From: Ruegeria arenilitoris
Lineage (GTDB): Bacteria; Pseudomonadota; Alphaproteobacteria; Rhodobacterales; Rhodobacteraceae
Assembly (NCBI RefSeq): GCF_013030985.1
Contig: NZ_WPYP01000003.1
Location: 297,917 to 361,916 of the forward strand
Reading direction: 5' to 3'
DNA length: 64,000 bases
Positions 34,746 through 44,279 of this stretch are shown here, one piece after another (position 1 is the first letter of the stretch; every line of letters begins with the position of its first letter). The translations under genes and the position numbers were made by a program. The notes under the pieces are model-generated. The model saw only the letters and a program-made list of their open reading frames with translations, was not told where the DNA came from and searched no databases.

Positions 34746-35756
34746 CTAGTTGATCGGCTCCAACTTCGGGAAGGTCCAATTGCCGTTCAGGATTGCATCC
34801 TCCGGCTCATAAAGGCGGATCGCATAGTTCCAGCCCGAAGTGATCGGCAGACAGTTCACGCGGCCATCGTCGCACCCACCGAAATGCAACGTGACCGAGC
34901 CGTCTTCTGCTGCTTCGGCTGTGTAACCGTTGTAGCTGTTTACGCCCAGATCATTGGCTTCCAGAAAGCCGTCACCGTTATAGACAGTCACCGACCAGAA
35001 CGCCCGAACCGGCACATCCTTGACGGTTACCGCATGCGGTGTTTCGCCGTCATTCTGATCGACCGCGTCCAACAGATAGATCGCGGCCTCAGGCGGAAGA
35101 CCGCCCCAACCCGAGAACGCACCGACCAGAAACTGAACCGGATCAATCTCGTCCTTTGTTCTGCCAAAGGCGCGGGCTAAATCGGTGCCCAGCAAGGATA
35201 AATCGTTTATCGCCTGACGCGCAGTGGCAAGTTGTTCGGTGTTCCAGTTGGGCGCGTCAAACGGGCCCGTTCCACCGCCGCTGACGACAATTCCATCCTG
35301 TGCCGCTTGCGCGGCGGCAATATCATCCGGGTCAGTCACATCGACGAATGTGCGAAACGCGATGAAACCAAAGCGCGTACCAAGGTCTTCCTGTGTGATT
35401 TGATACGTGCCGGGCTCTGCCTCGGCATACATGAAGTGGTCCTGATTGATGACATGCATCGAGATATAGCGGCCATCCGCTTTAGGCAGTGTCACTTCGA
35501 CGGGTTCGCTCAAATCCAGCAGAATGCCGGAGTAGAGCGTGTCCTGGTTCATGCGGATGACGGGCTGGTTATCCGGTGTGGTGGCTTCGCGCATATGCCC
35601 CAATTCGCCAACAGCGAGGCCGAGATTGGCCATGTTGGTCCGAAACATGTGATCTGTCTCGGCGCGCACAAGGGTGTCGACGGTCACATCGACCATGTCT
35701 TCGGCCCAAACGCCTGTCGGGAGTGTAAGCGCGACTGTCAGAAGAAGCTTTTTCAT
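34746..35756 (-). CDS. Exported DUF1254/DUF1214 protein
   Basis: This is a 336-residue protein from the ATG at 35756 (AGGATG upstream). The signal peptide ends GVWAED. The DUF1254 part has VIRMNQDTLYSGILLDL and YISMHVINQDHFM; the DUF1214-like end has HFGGCDDGRVNCLPI and WNYAIRLYEP. The cysteine pair in GGC…VNC is shared with the adjacent paralogue and may form a disulfide. It lies 17 bp after that paralogue and before the barrel gene. The reaction is unknown. Confidence 0.88.
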   Translation of the reverse strand: MKKLLLTVALTLPTGVWAEDMVDVTVDTLVRAETDHMFRTNMANLGLAVGELGHMREATTPDNQPVIRMNQDTLYSGILLDLSEPVEVTLPKADGRYISMHVINQDHFMYAEAEPGTYQITQEDLGTRFGFIAFRTFVDVTDPDDIAAAQAAQDGIVVSGGGTGPFDAPNWNTEQLATARQAINDLSLLGTDLARAFGRTKDEIDPVQFLVGAFSGWGGLPPEAAIYLLDAVDQNDGETPHAVTVKDVPVRAFWSVTVYNGDGFLEANDLGVNSYNGYTAEAAEDGSVTLHFGGCDDGRVNCLPITSGWNYAIRLYEPEDAILNGNWTFPKLEPIN

Positions 35757-35773
35757 CGTAAGCATCCTGTTGT

Positions 35774-36829
35774 TCAGTTTGCGGGTTCTACGGAGGGGAA
35801 GACCCAGCTTCCGTCGATGACCTCTGGGCCCGGCTGATAAAGGCGCACGGCATAGTTCCAGCCATCCATGATCGGGAGACAGTTCACACGTCCGTCGTTG
35901 CAACCGCCGAAGTGCACGGTCACACTGCCATCGTCATTCTTGGTGCCTGAGACCGAGTTGACCACATACGTGTCGAGGGAATTGAGTTCAAAAAACCCGT
36001 CTGCATTATAAAGGCTCACGGACCAGAATGCGTTCACTGGCACATCCGCCGGGACCTGGATTTTGTATTCCCCAAGCGGCAGGCCGGGCTCGATATTAAG
36101 ATAAAAGGCCTCGTCTTCTGGCAGCCCACCAAAGCCGACTGCTGTGCCAAGGAAATGGCGTAATGGGTCTACATGATCTGCCTTACCAAAAGTCCGGACG
36201 CTGTCTGTGGCGAACCTGCCCAGCTCAATTGCGGCTTGGCGCAGCGCCTCAAAGCTCTCCGCGTCGTAATTGGGCATCTCGAAGGGCGTCGCGGAGGCAG
36301 CATCAATGGTGAACCCGTCCTGAATTGCATTGACCGCCGCAACATCCTTGGGGTTCTCGGCATCCACCAGTATTCTCATGAAAACAAGTACGTAGGGGGT
36401 ATGGAATGTACCCATGTCAAGCTGGAACACACCGCCACCGTCGAACACTTCATTGATGAAATGATCCTGATTGACCACCATCGTCGTCATGTATCGGTCG
36501 CCCACATCGGGCAGAGTCAAGGTTGCGCCTTGGCTGATATCAATAACCGCAACGCTGTAGAGCGTGTCGCGATTCATCCGAATGGTGGGCTGATTGTCGA
36601 TGGGGGTGGGTTCTTTGAAGTGAAAGAACTGATTTACGCCTCCGGCCAGGCCATTGTACGTCTTCAGTTCATTGTCTGTAGCAGCCCGAACAAAGTTGTT
36701 TATGGTAATGGGCACTTCATATGTCTCAGCAAGTGCATCGACCGTGGTATCAAAGCTCTGAGCGGTCGCTGTGCTTCCAATCAGGACAGCTAAAGCAGCA
36801 AGTTTCCAGCGTTTGTGCGTGAGATTCAT
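35774..36829 (-). CDS. Exported DUF1254/DUF1214 protein, tandem paralogue
   Basis: This is a 351-residue protein with a signal peptide ending TATAQ. It shares long motifs with the downstream paralogue: IRMNRDTLYSVAVIDI, VVNQDHFI, HFGGCNDGRVNCLPIMDGWNYA and SVEPAN at the end. The two clearly arose by tandem duplication and have since diverged. It is the first gene of a three-gene operon with the paralogue and the barrel. The divergent AraC gene across 479 bp is the likely regulator. Confidence 0.88.
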   Translation of the reverse strand: MNLTHKRWKLAALAVLIGSTATAQSFDTTVDALAETYEVPITINNFVRAATDNELKTYNGLAGGVNQFFHFKEPTPIDNQPTIRMNRDTLYSVAVIDISQGATLTLPDVGDRYMTTMVVNQDHFINEVFDGGGVFQLDMGTFHTPYVLVFMRILVDAENPKDVAAVNAIQDGFTIDAASATPFEMPNYDAESFEALRQAAIELGRFATDSVRTFGKADHVDPLRHFLGTAVGFGGLPEDEAFYLNIEPGLPLGEYKIQVPADVPVNAFWSVSLYNADGFFELNSLDTYVVNSVSGTKNDDGSVTVHFGGCNDGRVNCLPIMDGWNYAVRLYQPGPEVIDGSWVFPSVEPAN

Positions 36830-37308
36830 AGTTTGCCCGCTCCACTAGCCAATTACAGAAATGCATTGCTTGATGGTCCCGGCACCTGATCAAAAGCGCA
36901 TTCTCACGCCTCTCATTTTGTTGTTTTTTAAAATGCTACAATTGGAGCCTTGGCCATCTCTCTCCAACAAACCACAAAGTTCGAATGTATGCCCTGACAG
37001 ATTGGAGCGACCGCTTCCGAAAACTGGTTAAAAATGACAGGTAGCGATAGCGTTTCGGCCAACAACTAGAAACTCTCTTTGCATATTGACCCGACGGCGG
37101 TCCTATTATTCGTGTGGTGATGTCAATCTCTTAGAGCGCACTCTCTGCGGGTAGCGTGGTTCAATTCGATTGAGCCCCTACCAGCGGGCACCTGACTTTT
37201 TTACCTCAAAAAGTGACTTCCGCTTTGACGCAGGTCAGGGACACAGAGCCGCGCTGGTCTATGCTTGACGTGCCCGACCTTTCAATTGCGGGGTCTTAAG
37301 GAGCTATG
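36830..37308. promoter_or_regulatory. Large divergent intergenic region with an inverted repeat
   Basis: This 479-bp region separates the DUF1254/DUF1214-barrel operon from the AraC gene and holds no gene. ACTTTTT (37195-37201) and AAAAAGT (37208-37214) form an inverted repeat about 95 bp before the AraC start, a candidate operator. The AT-rich stretch near 36920-36950 could carry the minus-strand promoter. These are positional inferences. Confidence 0.35.
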
Positions 37309-38382
37309 ATGACAGGGCATGACGCACATGCTCAACACAGAACACCGCCGCTTACACGCGGGCGGGTTATCGTGCCGCTTTTGCTTGCGTTTCAAGAATC
37401 CGGTCAATCTGTAGAAAGTCTCCTAGCGGAATTCGATCTATCCTTCTCGGAATTGAACGCTCCGAGTTGTTTCATTCCGCACGACACTGTCTATGCCGTG
37501 TTTGAAGCCGTCGCACAAAAGACATCCCCAGACTTTCCAGCACTTGTTGGTCAAACTTCAGATCCGACCGTTGCATCCCCATTCGGACAGGCCTTTCGCG
37601 TAGCAAAGTCGCTGGCCGATTTCATTGCCAGGTTTTGCGTTCATGCGGGAAACAACACAAACGCGGTCACCATGACACTCGATGTCTCTGGAGAGTTCGC
37701 CGTGCTGTCCGCCAAACGCAGGTTCACGCCATGCTGTTCGCCCGCCTATATGGATGCGTTTCAGATCAGCCGATGGGCTACGTTGCTGCATGAAACCGCA
37801 GGTCAGCGTTGGGAAGCAAATAAGGTTCTTGTGCGTGTGAACCGTCCTGATCTGCTCCCGTCTTACTTCTACGGTATCCGGGCGGTAGGTGCGGGCTCAG
37901 ACGGGTATTCCATCCGCTTCCCAAGTGCCTGGCTTTTGTTTGAACTGGTTAACCGAACCGCGACCGAGTACGTGTTGACCACTCAGGACGAAAAAAACCC
38001 TGTACCTACAGACTTGTTGAGTTCGATCCAAAGCGTTGCCAACTCAAGGGTCGGGCGCACGGACTTGTCGGCTACGGCGCTCGCCAAGGCATGCGGTTTT
38101 CGAGGCGCGGTTCTCAACCGACGGCTTGCTGCCTATGGGACATCACTGTCGCGCATCGTCATCGAAGCCAAATGTGACCAGGCGAAACATCTGCTTTCCA
38201 AGTCTGAATTGTCGGTGGGCGATATCGCTGATCATTTGGGATACTCTGACGCGACGGCCATGACACGGGCCTTCAAGAAATGGACGGGTCAAACACCGTC
38301 AGAGTTTCGCGCCCGTGAAATGAATAGCGTTAAGGCATCTGTTCCGATACTCGACCCGGTCGAATGCGATTGTGAAACGTAA
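37309..38382 (+). CDS. AraC-family transcriptional regulator
   Basis: This is a 357-residue regulator from the second of two adjacent ATGs; the AAGGAGCT site at 37298 is better spaced for 37309 than 37306. Residues about 25-220 resemble the arabinose-binding-type N-terminal domain of this subfamily. The C-terminus has the paired helix-turn-helix with SVGDIADHLGYSDATAMTRAFKKWTGQTP. It is divergent from the DUF1254/DUF1214 operon and upstream of a barrel and a lipoprotein hydrolase in its own direction, so it may control both units. Confidence 0.9.
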   Translation: MTGHDAHAQHRTPPLTRGRVIVPLLLAFQESGQSVESLLAEFDLSFSELNAPSCFIPHDTVYAVFEAVAQKTSPDFPALVGQTSDPTVASPFGQAFRVAKSLADFIARFCVHAGNNTNAVTMTLDVSGEFAVLSAKRRFTPCCSPAYMDAFQISRWATLLHETAGQRWEANKVLVRVNRPDLLPSYFYGIRAVGAGSDGYSIRFPSAWLLFELVNRTATEYVLTTQDEKNPVPTDLLSSIQSVANSRVGRTDLSATALAKACGFRGAVLNRRLAAYGTSLSRIVIEAKCDQAKHLLSKSELSVGDIADHLGYSDATAMTRAFKKWTGQTPSEFRAREMNSVKASVPILDPVECDCET

Positions 38383-38450
38383 CAGGACAACGGCGCGGCC
38401 CATCTTTTGCCGCGCCTCGAACTCGGGATAGGCAAAGGGGGGAGCGGGCC

Positions 38451-39197
38451 ATGGCGTGCTTAAAAATACGGTGTATCGCAAGCAGTTTTCTGGTTGCGGC
38501 GACGATACTGCCCGGCGGATCAACAGCAGTGGCACAGGACTCCGACTGGAGTTTTTCCGGCAGCTTCTACATCTACGCGGCGGACACCAAGACAACCATT
38601 GGATCGCTGGAGTCGGAACTCAGCTTCAGTGAAGCGGTTGAAAACCTTGATCTGGCATTCATGGGTACACTTGAAGCGCGAAGTGGCCGGTGGTCGCTGA
38701 TCGCGGACTACATGCGCACAGACCTGTCCTTTGACAATGACACTCCCGGCCCGGTGTTCAGTGGCGCTGAAACCAGTCTGAAGACGCAGTTTTTAAGTGG
38801 ATATGCCGCTTACACGGCCTATCAAGACCAAAACCTGGCCGTCGATCTCGGTGGCGGGTTTCGCTGGTTTGAGACGAGCAGCACGATCACTCTGGTCGGC
38901 GGCCCCACCCCGGCACCAAGTTCCAGTGCCAGCGACGATTGGATAGACCCTCTGATTGCGGCCCGTATCCGGTATCAGATCAATGACCGATGGTCGGCCG
39001 TTGCCTTGGCCGACTATGGTGGATTTCGCTCAGATCGCGAAACCGCACAGTTTTTGGCAACGGTAGGTTATGCGATCGCTCCAAAGTGGAATTTGCGCGC
39101 AGGTTATCGCTACATCATGGTCGACAAAGGTGAAGTTGACAGCAGGTTCAAGCTCTCACAATTCGGACCCGTGTTGGGTGTGACCTACAGCTTCTGA
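38451..39197 (+). CDS. Outer-membrane beta-barrel protein
   Basis: This is a 248-residue protein with a signal peptide ending STAVAQD, then WSFSGSFYIYAADTKTTIG and about eight amphipathic strands. The last strand ends in Phe (GVTYSF), the usual barrel sorting signal. It resembles small OmpA/OmpW-size barrels and lacks a peptidoglycan-binding domain. It lies 68 bp after the AraC gene and 11 bp before the lipoprotein hydrolase. The function is unknown. Confidence 0.78.
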   Translation: MACLKIRCIASSFLVAATILPGGSTAVAQDSDWSFSGSFYIYAADTKTTIGSLESELSFSEAVENLDLAFMGTLEARSGRWSLIADYMRTDLSFDNDTPGPVFSGAETSLKTQFLSGYAAYTAYQDQNLAVDLGGGFRWFETSSTITLVGGPTPAPSSSASDDWIDPLIAARIRYQINDRWSAVALADYGGFRSDRETAQFLATVGYAIAPKWNLRAGYRYIMVDKGEVDSRFKLSQFGPVLGVTYSF

Positions 39198-39208
39198 GTA
39201 AGGGCATT

Positions 39209-40627
39209 ATGCGAAAGGCGGCCATGCCGAACACAAACAGGTCTGTAGTATCGAAGTTGCGCCAAGGCGCGAGCAGCGGTGCCGACATGCTTGGGACCGA
39301 CAATTGCAGCCGGATGCGAACAGTCGGACAAAGGCAATTCAGAAAAGGAACGACGAGGCGACTGATTGCCAGAGCTTTGCCTGCGGCAACCGTGTGTTCG
39401 TTCTGTGTCCTCGCTGCCTGCGGGCCAAACATCTATGACGAAATTGAACTGATGCCCTCCCCAACGGTCTATGCCGAGGCTGCTTTTGACCCTTACAAGG
39501 ACATCACGGAAGACAATTTCGTGCAGCGTTCGCAGCTATTCTACGCTACAGATCGGCTGCCCGCGGTTCCCGGCGACCCACAAGCCTATTACAACAATGA
39601 GCGCGGTCACATTCTGCGTACCGGCATTGCCGAAGTGCAAAGCAACCCCCCATTGGCGACGTTGAAAAAGCTTCGCCACGTTACCATGACGCGCGACCGC
39701 GCTAAGGACTACACGCTCAGCTTGTCTGACGTACAAGAGATTGGTGTCATGCCGTTCAGTGTCACGCGCTACATGAACGATCCACCTTCGCAAAAGGAGA
39801 TGAAGGCAGCCGGACTTCGGTTTGCCCAATGGATTGACGATCACCTTGCAGCCTCTCGCAACAAAGACATTTTCATCTATGTCCATGGCTACAATGTCGA
39901 TTTTGATTACTCGACCCTTGTCTCCAAAGAGTTGCAACACTTTCTGGGCTATCAGGGCGCCTTCATCAGCTACAACTGGCCCGCTACACCCAATCGCTTG
40001 GCGTATTTTCGGGATCAGGAATCTGCATTGGCGACGCGCCGCAATTTGCGGTCTCTTGTCGAATACTTGTCGGCAAACACCAACGCCCGGCGCATTCACC
40101 TTATAGGATACAGCGCAGGCTCAAGGCTCGCATTTGAAGCCGCCTATCAGATTGCTTTGCGGCCTGGGCCAAAGCCGCGGCTGGGGCAGTTGATCCTGAT
40201 CAGCAGCGATCTTGATCGAAGCTATTTCTTGCAATCAATTGAAGACGGCCTTCTGGATGCCGTTATAGGTGTGACACTCTATCAATCGCAGACCGATTCA
40301 GCGCTGGCGATGTCACGGTTGGTCTTCGGCCGCGACCGTCTGGGTCAAGTTTCCGATGAAGCAATAAATGGGTCTCTGTTCCAGCGCCGACTGTCTGAGA
40401 TGAAAACCCTACATATCATCGATGTGACCGAGGCCGAAGCAGCCGATACAGGAAACGGGCATTGGTACTTTCGGTCTTCGCCCTGGGCCAGCAGTGACCT
40501 GTTCATTTCTCTGCTTACAGACCGAGATCCTCAAGCGCGCGGGCTTGTGCGTGCTCCGGGCGAAGCTGTCTGGAGTTTTCCATCGAATTATCCGCAGACA
40601 CTGCAACGCTTTCGAAATGGCAGCTAG
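39209..40627 (+). CDS. DUF900-type alpha/beta hydrolase, probable lipoprotein
   Basis: This is a 472-residue protein. A lipobox VLAAC places the lipidated cysteine at residue 71, so a shorter start, such as the ATG at 39314, would give a more usual signal length; AAGGG supports the listed start. The catalytic region has FIYVHGYNVDF (oxyanion side) and the nucleophile elbow GYSAG with Ser302. ISSDLDRSYFLQS carries a likely catalytic Asp and GNGHWYF a likely His. It is probably an esterase or lipase of the cell envelope. It follows the barrel gene by 11 bp. Confidence 0.85.
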   Translation: MRKAAMPNTNRSVVSKLRQGASSGADMLGTDNCSRMRTVGQRQFRKGTTRRLIARALPAATVCSFCVLAACGPNIYDEIELMPSPTVYAEAAFDPYKDITEDNFVQRSQLFYATDRLPAVPGDPQAYYNNERGHILRTGIAEVQSNPPLATLKKLRHVTMTRDRAKDYTLSLSDVQEIGVMPFSVTRYMNDPPSQKEMKAAGLRFAQWIDDHLAASRNKDIFIYVHGYNVDFDYSTLVSKELQHFLGYQGAFISYNWPATPNRLAYFRDQESALATRRNLRSLVEYLSANTNARRIHLIGYSAGSRLAFEAAYQIALRPGPKPRLGQLILISSDLDRSYFLQSIEDGLLDAVIGVTLYQSQTDSALAMSRLVFGRDRLGQVSDEAINGSLFQRRLSEMKTLHIIDVTEAEAADTGNGHWYFRSSPWASSDLFISLLTDRDPQARGLVRAPGEAVWSFPSNYPQTLQRFRNGS

Positions 40628-41015
40628 TACTGGGACTCCAGTGGGTCAGAACCATTAGAACCAGTTTCTGGATTTAATCTATGAGCCTGACAACGCACCT
40701 AGAATGCTCAACGCAAAGCTGACGTTCGAGCAACGCGCAGCATCGGTAGAAGTGGGCTCAAACCAGACATTTGACGCTTTCTGTCGGGCTTGCGGTCGGT
40801 CCCAACGTGGTTAACGGCGGCTGTGCGGACAAAAGTGTCAATTCGCTGCGAGCGCACCAACGTCAGCTATGTGGGCAAATCGACTGTGCGCAATAGATCA
40901 TGTCGACAATCAAGAAATAAAATATGTACGAATTACATCCTTCGATTTCCTGCCAATTGACGGTGTATAGGGAATTGATGAACTTAGTTTGGCAACAAAA
41001 AAGAAACGCTGATCA
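40628..41015. other. Intergenic region, nothing recognised
   Basis: About 390 bp between convergent genes. Two copies of AGAACCA are seen near 40650, but no terminator with a T run, RNA gene or supported small gene. Confidence 0.45.
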
Positions 41016-41933
41016 TCAGCTTTGGCTACCGGCCTCGGCTTCCAGTGCATTCATCACCGCCGTTGCTTCTTTGTACGCCATGTCAACAAAGTCGACCAGA
41101 TACTGCTGGTTTCCCTTCGTGGGATAGACGAGCCAGAACGGGACCGCCACGCCATTGTCTGGTTCGAGGCATTTGATGAGTTCCGGAAATCCTGCGGCGA
41201 CGCTACAGGGCAAAGGCGCAAATCCAACACCATTGCGAACCGCAGACAATACTCCCTGTAGGGTATCGCACCGCAAGACAATCTTGGATTGCGCAAACAA
41301 ACCTTCCGCCCAGGCCCGGACGATTTGTGGCCCAACCGAATGCTCAAAAAGCACGCATTCTTTGCCCGACAATTCACCAGGGTCCATCGGTGTCGGCAGA
41401 TCGGTCAGCTTGTTCTGATTGGCATAGAGTGCCCAACTCACATCACCCAGGTGATGATACGTCAATTCCGCCTCATCACCTTTGTTGCCATGACGAAACG
41501 CAATATCCGCTTCACCGGCAACAAGATCCAGCGGTTGGTTGGTCAATACAGTTTCGAACACAACCTCTGGCGCCGTTTCACCATAGCGGGACAGGAGCGG
41601 GCTAAGGATGCGCTCAAACACTTCAACTGTAGATGTCACGCGAATGACCTTGGACGTAACGGATTTTCGAATTTGGGTTGCGGTACTGTCGAACATTTCA
41701 AGGGCGCGCTTAACCTGCGCTGCCTCACCGGAGAGTTTTCGAGCCACCGACGTGGGATCAAATCCACGCGGACTGCGCTCGAACAGGGTCAACCCCAAGG
41801 CATGTTCCAAGGCGTCAATACGTCGGCTTACGGTTGGTTGCGAAAGACCAAGCACGTCTGCTGCTGCACGGGTCGATCCGGTCTGCATGACCGCCAAAAA
41901 GGCCACAATATCATCGGGAGATGGGCGCGGCAT
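41016..41933 (-). CDS. LysR-family transcriptional regulator
   Basis: This is a 305-residue protein from the ATG at 41933 with AGGATTG upstream. The helix-turn-helix spans ALGLTLFER after RAAADVLGLSQPTVSRRIDALE, and an effector domain follows. The longer open frame upstream overlaps the divergent hydrolase leader and is not supported. It is divergent from the CocE-type hydrolase gene across 107 bp and is its probable regulator. An 8-bp palindrome, GAACGTTC, lies at 41950-41957 in between. Confidence 0.9.
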   Translation of the reverse strand: MPRPSPDDIVAFLAVMQTGSTRAAADVLGLSQPTVSRRIDALEHALGLTLFERSPRGFDPTSVARKLSGEAAQVKRALEMFDSTATQIRKSVTSKVIRVTSTVEVFERILSPLLSRYGETAPEVVFETVLTNQPLDLVAGEADIAFRHGNKGDEAELTYHHLGDVSWALYANQNKLTDLPTPMDPGELSGKECVLFEHSVGPQIVRAWAEGLFAQSKIVLRCDTLQGVLSAVRNGVGFAPLPCSVAAGFPELIKCLEPDNGVAVPFWLVYPTKGNQQYLVDFVDMAYKEATAVMNALEAEAGSQS

Positions 41934-41949
41934 GTTATTCAATCCTGAA

Positions 41950-41957
41950 GAACGTTC
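41950..41957. promoter_or_regulatory. Palindrome between LysR and CocE-type genes
   Basis: GAACGTTC is a perfect 8-bp palindrome in the 107-bp divergent region, 17 bp from the LysR start. It is a candidate half of a LysR operator; this is inference from position. Confidence 0.25.
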
Positions 41958-42040
41958 ATCCTTCTTGGCCGTATCACAACTACCGGCTGACGGGCTACAA
42001 TTTTCCACGTGATGGGCTATGGCGTAACCGGAGAGAACGC

Positions 42041-43978
42041 ATGATTTCAAAGACATTGATAGCGTTAATCTTTTGCCTTGGTGCCACGGCCAATCCTGCG
42101 GTGGCGCAACTGGCATCAGATCAGATGTTCAGCCATCCGCTGACGGCACGCATCGGAAATGATCTGACAACCATTTACCCGATTGACCGTGAAGCGACAA
42201 TGATCGAGACCATCATGATCCCGGTTAATGACAATGGATCAGGAACAACCGAACTCTCCGCCAATGTCTTTTACCCCAAGGATGCGGGCCCTGTTCCTGT
42301 GATCGTCAGCCTGACCGCCTATGACAAGGATATCGGACCAAGCCGTTATGTGCATACGGCGCGCGGCAATATCAACCGGGAGATCGGGCTTAACCTCGGT
42401 GACATGAATATCAGCGATGTCGCCCCGTTCGAAGCTGCTGATCCCGGTTACTTCGTGCCGCACGGGTACGCGGTGGTCATCATTGATGCTCCGGGAACCG
42501 GGAAATCGCCTGGTACGGAAGATCCTTTCAGCCAAGCAACGGTTGACGCGTTCAAGCAGGCCATCGAGTGGATTGCCCGTGGCACGGAGAATGGCGGGCC
42601 CGGTTGGTCAAATGGCAATGTCGCAACGCAAGGCACATCTTATCTGGGTATCATCCAGTGGTTGGTCGCGGCGACACAGCCCAAAGGTTTGGATGCAATG
42701 ATTGTCTGGCAAGGATCATCTGACATCATTCGCGATGATCTGTTCAATGGTGGAATTCAGGAAACCGCCTTCATTCCATATTGGCTCTCGGGGAAATCAG
42801 CCGCGTTTCAGGATCCTGACACCAAACCTGAATTTGGCCTGACTTTTTCAGAGATCCCGCTGGATCTTGTTCCCGACCTGACTGAATTTGAAATCCCCCC
42901 GATCCTGGATGTCGAGAACATTGCAGTACCAGCGCTGGTCGCTGGTACGTGGAGCACTCAAGGCCTGCACTCCCGTGGTAGCTTTGAAGGTTACAGACGG
43001 CTCGGCATCGCAGGTGTCCCACGTTATCTGACGACCCATGGCAGGGAAGAATGGAGCGTCTCGAACCAAGATGAATCCCGTGACAAGCAGCGAGTGTTTC
43101 TGGACTGTTACCTAAAAGATGTGACGGATGCCTGCGAAGCACTGGAAAACGAACCAGTGCATGTCGAGGTGATGCATGGGGACAATCTCTTTCACGACCG
43201 GTATGTAGATGCTTGGCCTGTGCCGGGCACGGAATATCGCCGGTATTACCTCGACGCGGTCACCATGACACTTGGCGACAATGAACCTTCGAGCGCAGCT
43301 ATCACTCAATACGATTCCGATGTTGTTGTCATTGATGATCCCGAAACAACCAATCCCCGTCTGATCTTCAGCCATACCTTTGAGGAACCAACCGAAATCG
43401 CCGGGTATTCGAAGCTACACCTGATCGCCTCACCGGACGTGTTGATGGATCCCAGAGCGCGCGATGATGACCCCAATACAGCCGTCGACATGGATGTATT
43501 TGTCGGATTGCGCAAACGCGGCGCTGACGGTGAAGTCCAGTACTTCATCAACCTTCTGGCCAGTGACAGCTTGTTTACCCGAGGCTGGATACGCGCAAGC
43601 CTTCGCAAGACCCTTGATACCTACAATGGGCATCCGGTCCCTGACTACCGGACGATCTATGCCTTGGATGAGGTTCAGAACCTCACACCCGGTGAGGCCT
43701 ATTACCTGGAGATCGAAACTCTGCCAACCGCCGTTTACTTCGAAGCAGGTGAAGCACTTGAACTGATCATTGCAGGGTCAAATGTGAGCTTTACACCGCA
43801 CAATCAGCATACAAAGTTGGTCAATGTTGGTGTTCATACGGTCTACACCGGTGGCAGTCACCCCGGAGAATTCCCGATTTCTTCACCGTATCTTGAACTT
43901 CCCATCGTCAAATTCGCGAGCACACCGCAGCCGATTGCCAAAGGGGAGCCGCTGCCAATCCTGCGCGAGGTAGACTGA
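42041..43978 (+). CDS. CocE/NonD-family serine hydrolase, exported
   Basis: This is a 645-residue protein from the ATG at 42041 (GGAGAGAACGC upstream). The signal peptide ends PAVAQL. The alpha/beta-hydrolase core has YAVVIIDAPGTGKSPG and the nucleophile motif QGTSYLG with Ser200, as in CocE and X-prolyl-dipeptidyl acyl hydrolases. A C-terminal jelly-roll-like domain follows, starting near residue 400. Such enzymes cleave acyl esters or amides, including aminoacyl substrates. The periplasmic location comes from the signal peptide. The substrate is unknown. Confidence 0.9.
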   Translation: MISKTLIALIFCLGATANPAVAQLASDQMFSHPLTARIGNDLTTIYPIDREATMIETIMIPVNDNGSGTTELSANVFYPKDAGPVPVIVSLTAYDKDIGPSRYVHTARGNINREIGLNLGDMNISDVAPFEAADPGYFVPHGYAVVIIDAPGTGKSPGTEDPFSQATVDAFKQAIEWIARGTENGGPGWSNGNVATQGTSYLGIIQWLVAATQPKGLDAMIVWQGSSDIIRDDLFNGGIQETAFIPYWLSGKSAAFQDPDTKPEFGLTFSEIPLDLVPDLTEFEIPPILDVENIAVPALVAGTWSTQGLHSRGSFEGYRRLGIAGVPRYLTTHGREEWSVSNQDESRDKQRVFLDCYLKDVTDACEALENEPVHVEVMHGDNLFHDRYVDAWPVPGTEYRRYYLDAVTMTLGDNEPSSAAITQYDSDVVVIDDPETTNPRLIFSHTFEEPTEIAGYSKLHLIASPDVLMDPRARDDDPNTAVDMDVFVGLRKRGADGEVQYFINLLASDSLFTRGWIRASLRKTLDTYNGHPVPDYRTIYALDEVQNLTPGEAYYLEIETLPTAVYFEAGEALELIIAGSNVSFTPHNQHTKLVNVGVHTVYTGGSHPGEFPISSPYLELPIVKFASTPQPIAKGEPLPILREVD

Positions 43979-44279
43979 GATCCCGGCTGTGAAGTAAATG
44001 GATCAGGTCCGCTTTGAGCGAACAATGTTCGTTTGTATAGTGCGCAGCATCAAGCAAAATGGGCTCTTTTCCCCTCTTCGCCGCGATCTGCACGAACGGC
44101 TGCAATCCGATTTAGACCCCATCAGGTATTTAAGGCCGTCGAGACGAGCGTCTGAATAACCTGGGAAACCGAGCCATGAACTGCAAGGAGCTAATTTGAG
44201 GTGGCCTTTCTTGTGCAGTTCAAAATTGCGTGGCTGATCACCGTGTTTTCACACGCGGATTGCTGAAACAGCACCCCCG
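43979..44279. other. Intergenic region with inverted repeats
   Basis: No gene was found. CGAACAATGTTCG (44019-44031) is a perfect odd palindrome. TGAACTGCA (44177-44185) and TGCAGTTCA (44214-44222) form a 9-bp inverted repeat in the region downstream of the virD4 stop, where it could serve as a weak terminator or binding site. Confidence 0.4.

Noticed and set aside
44019..44031. CGAACAATGTTCG as a LexA (SOS) box
   Set aside because: Alphaproteobacterial SOS boxes are direct repeats of the form GTTC-N7-GTTC. This is a palindrome of different layout, and no SOS gene is adjacent.
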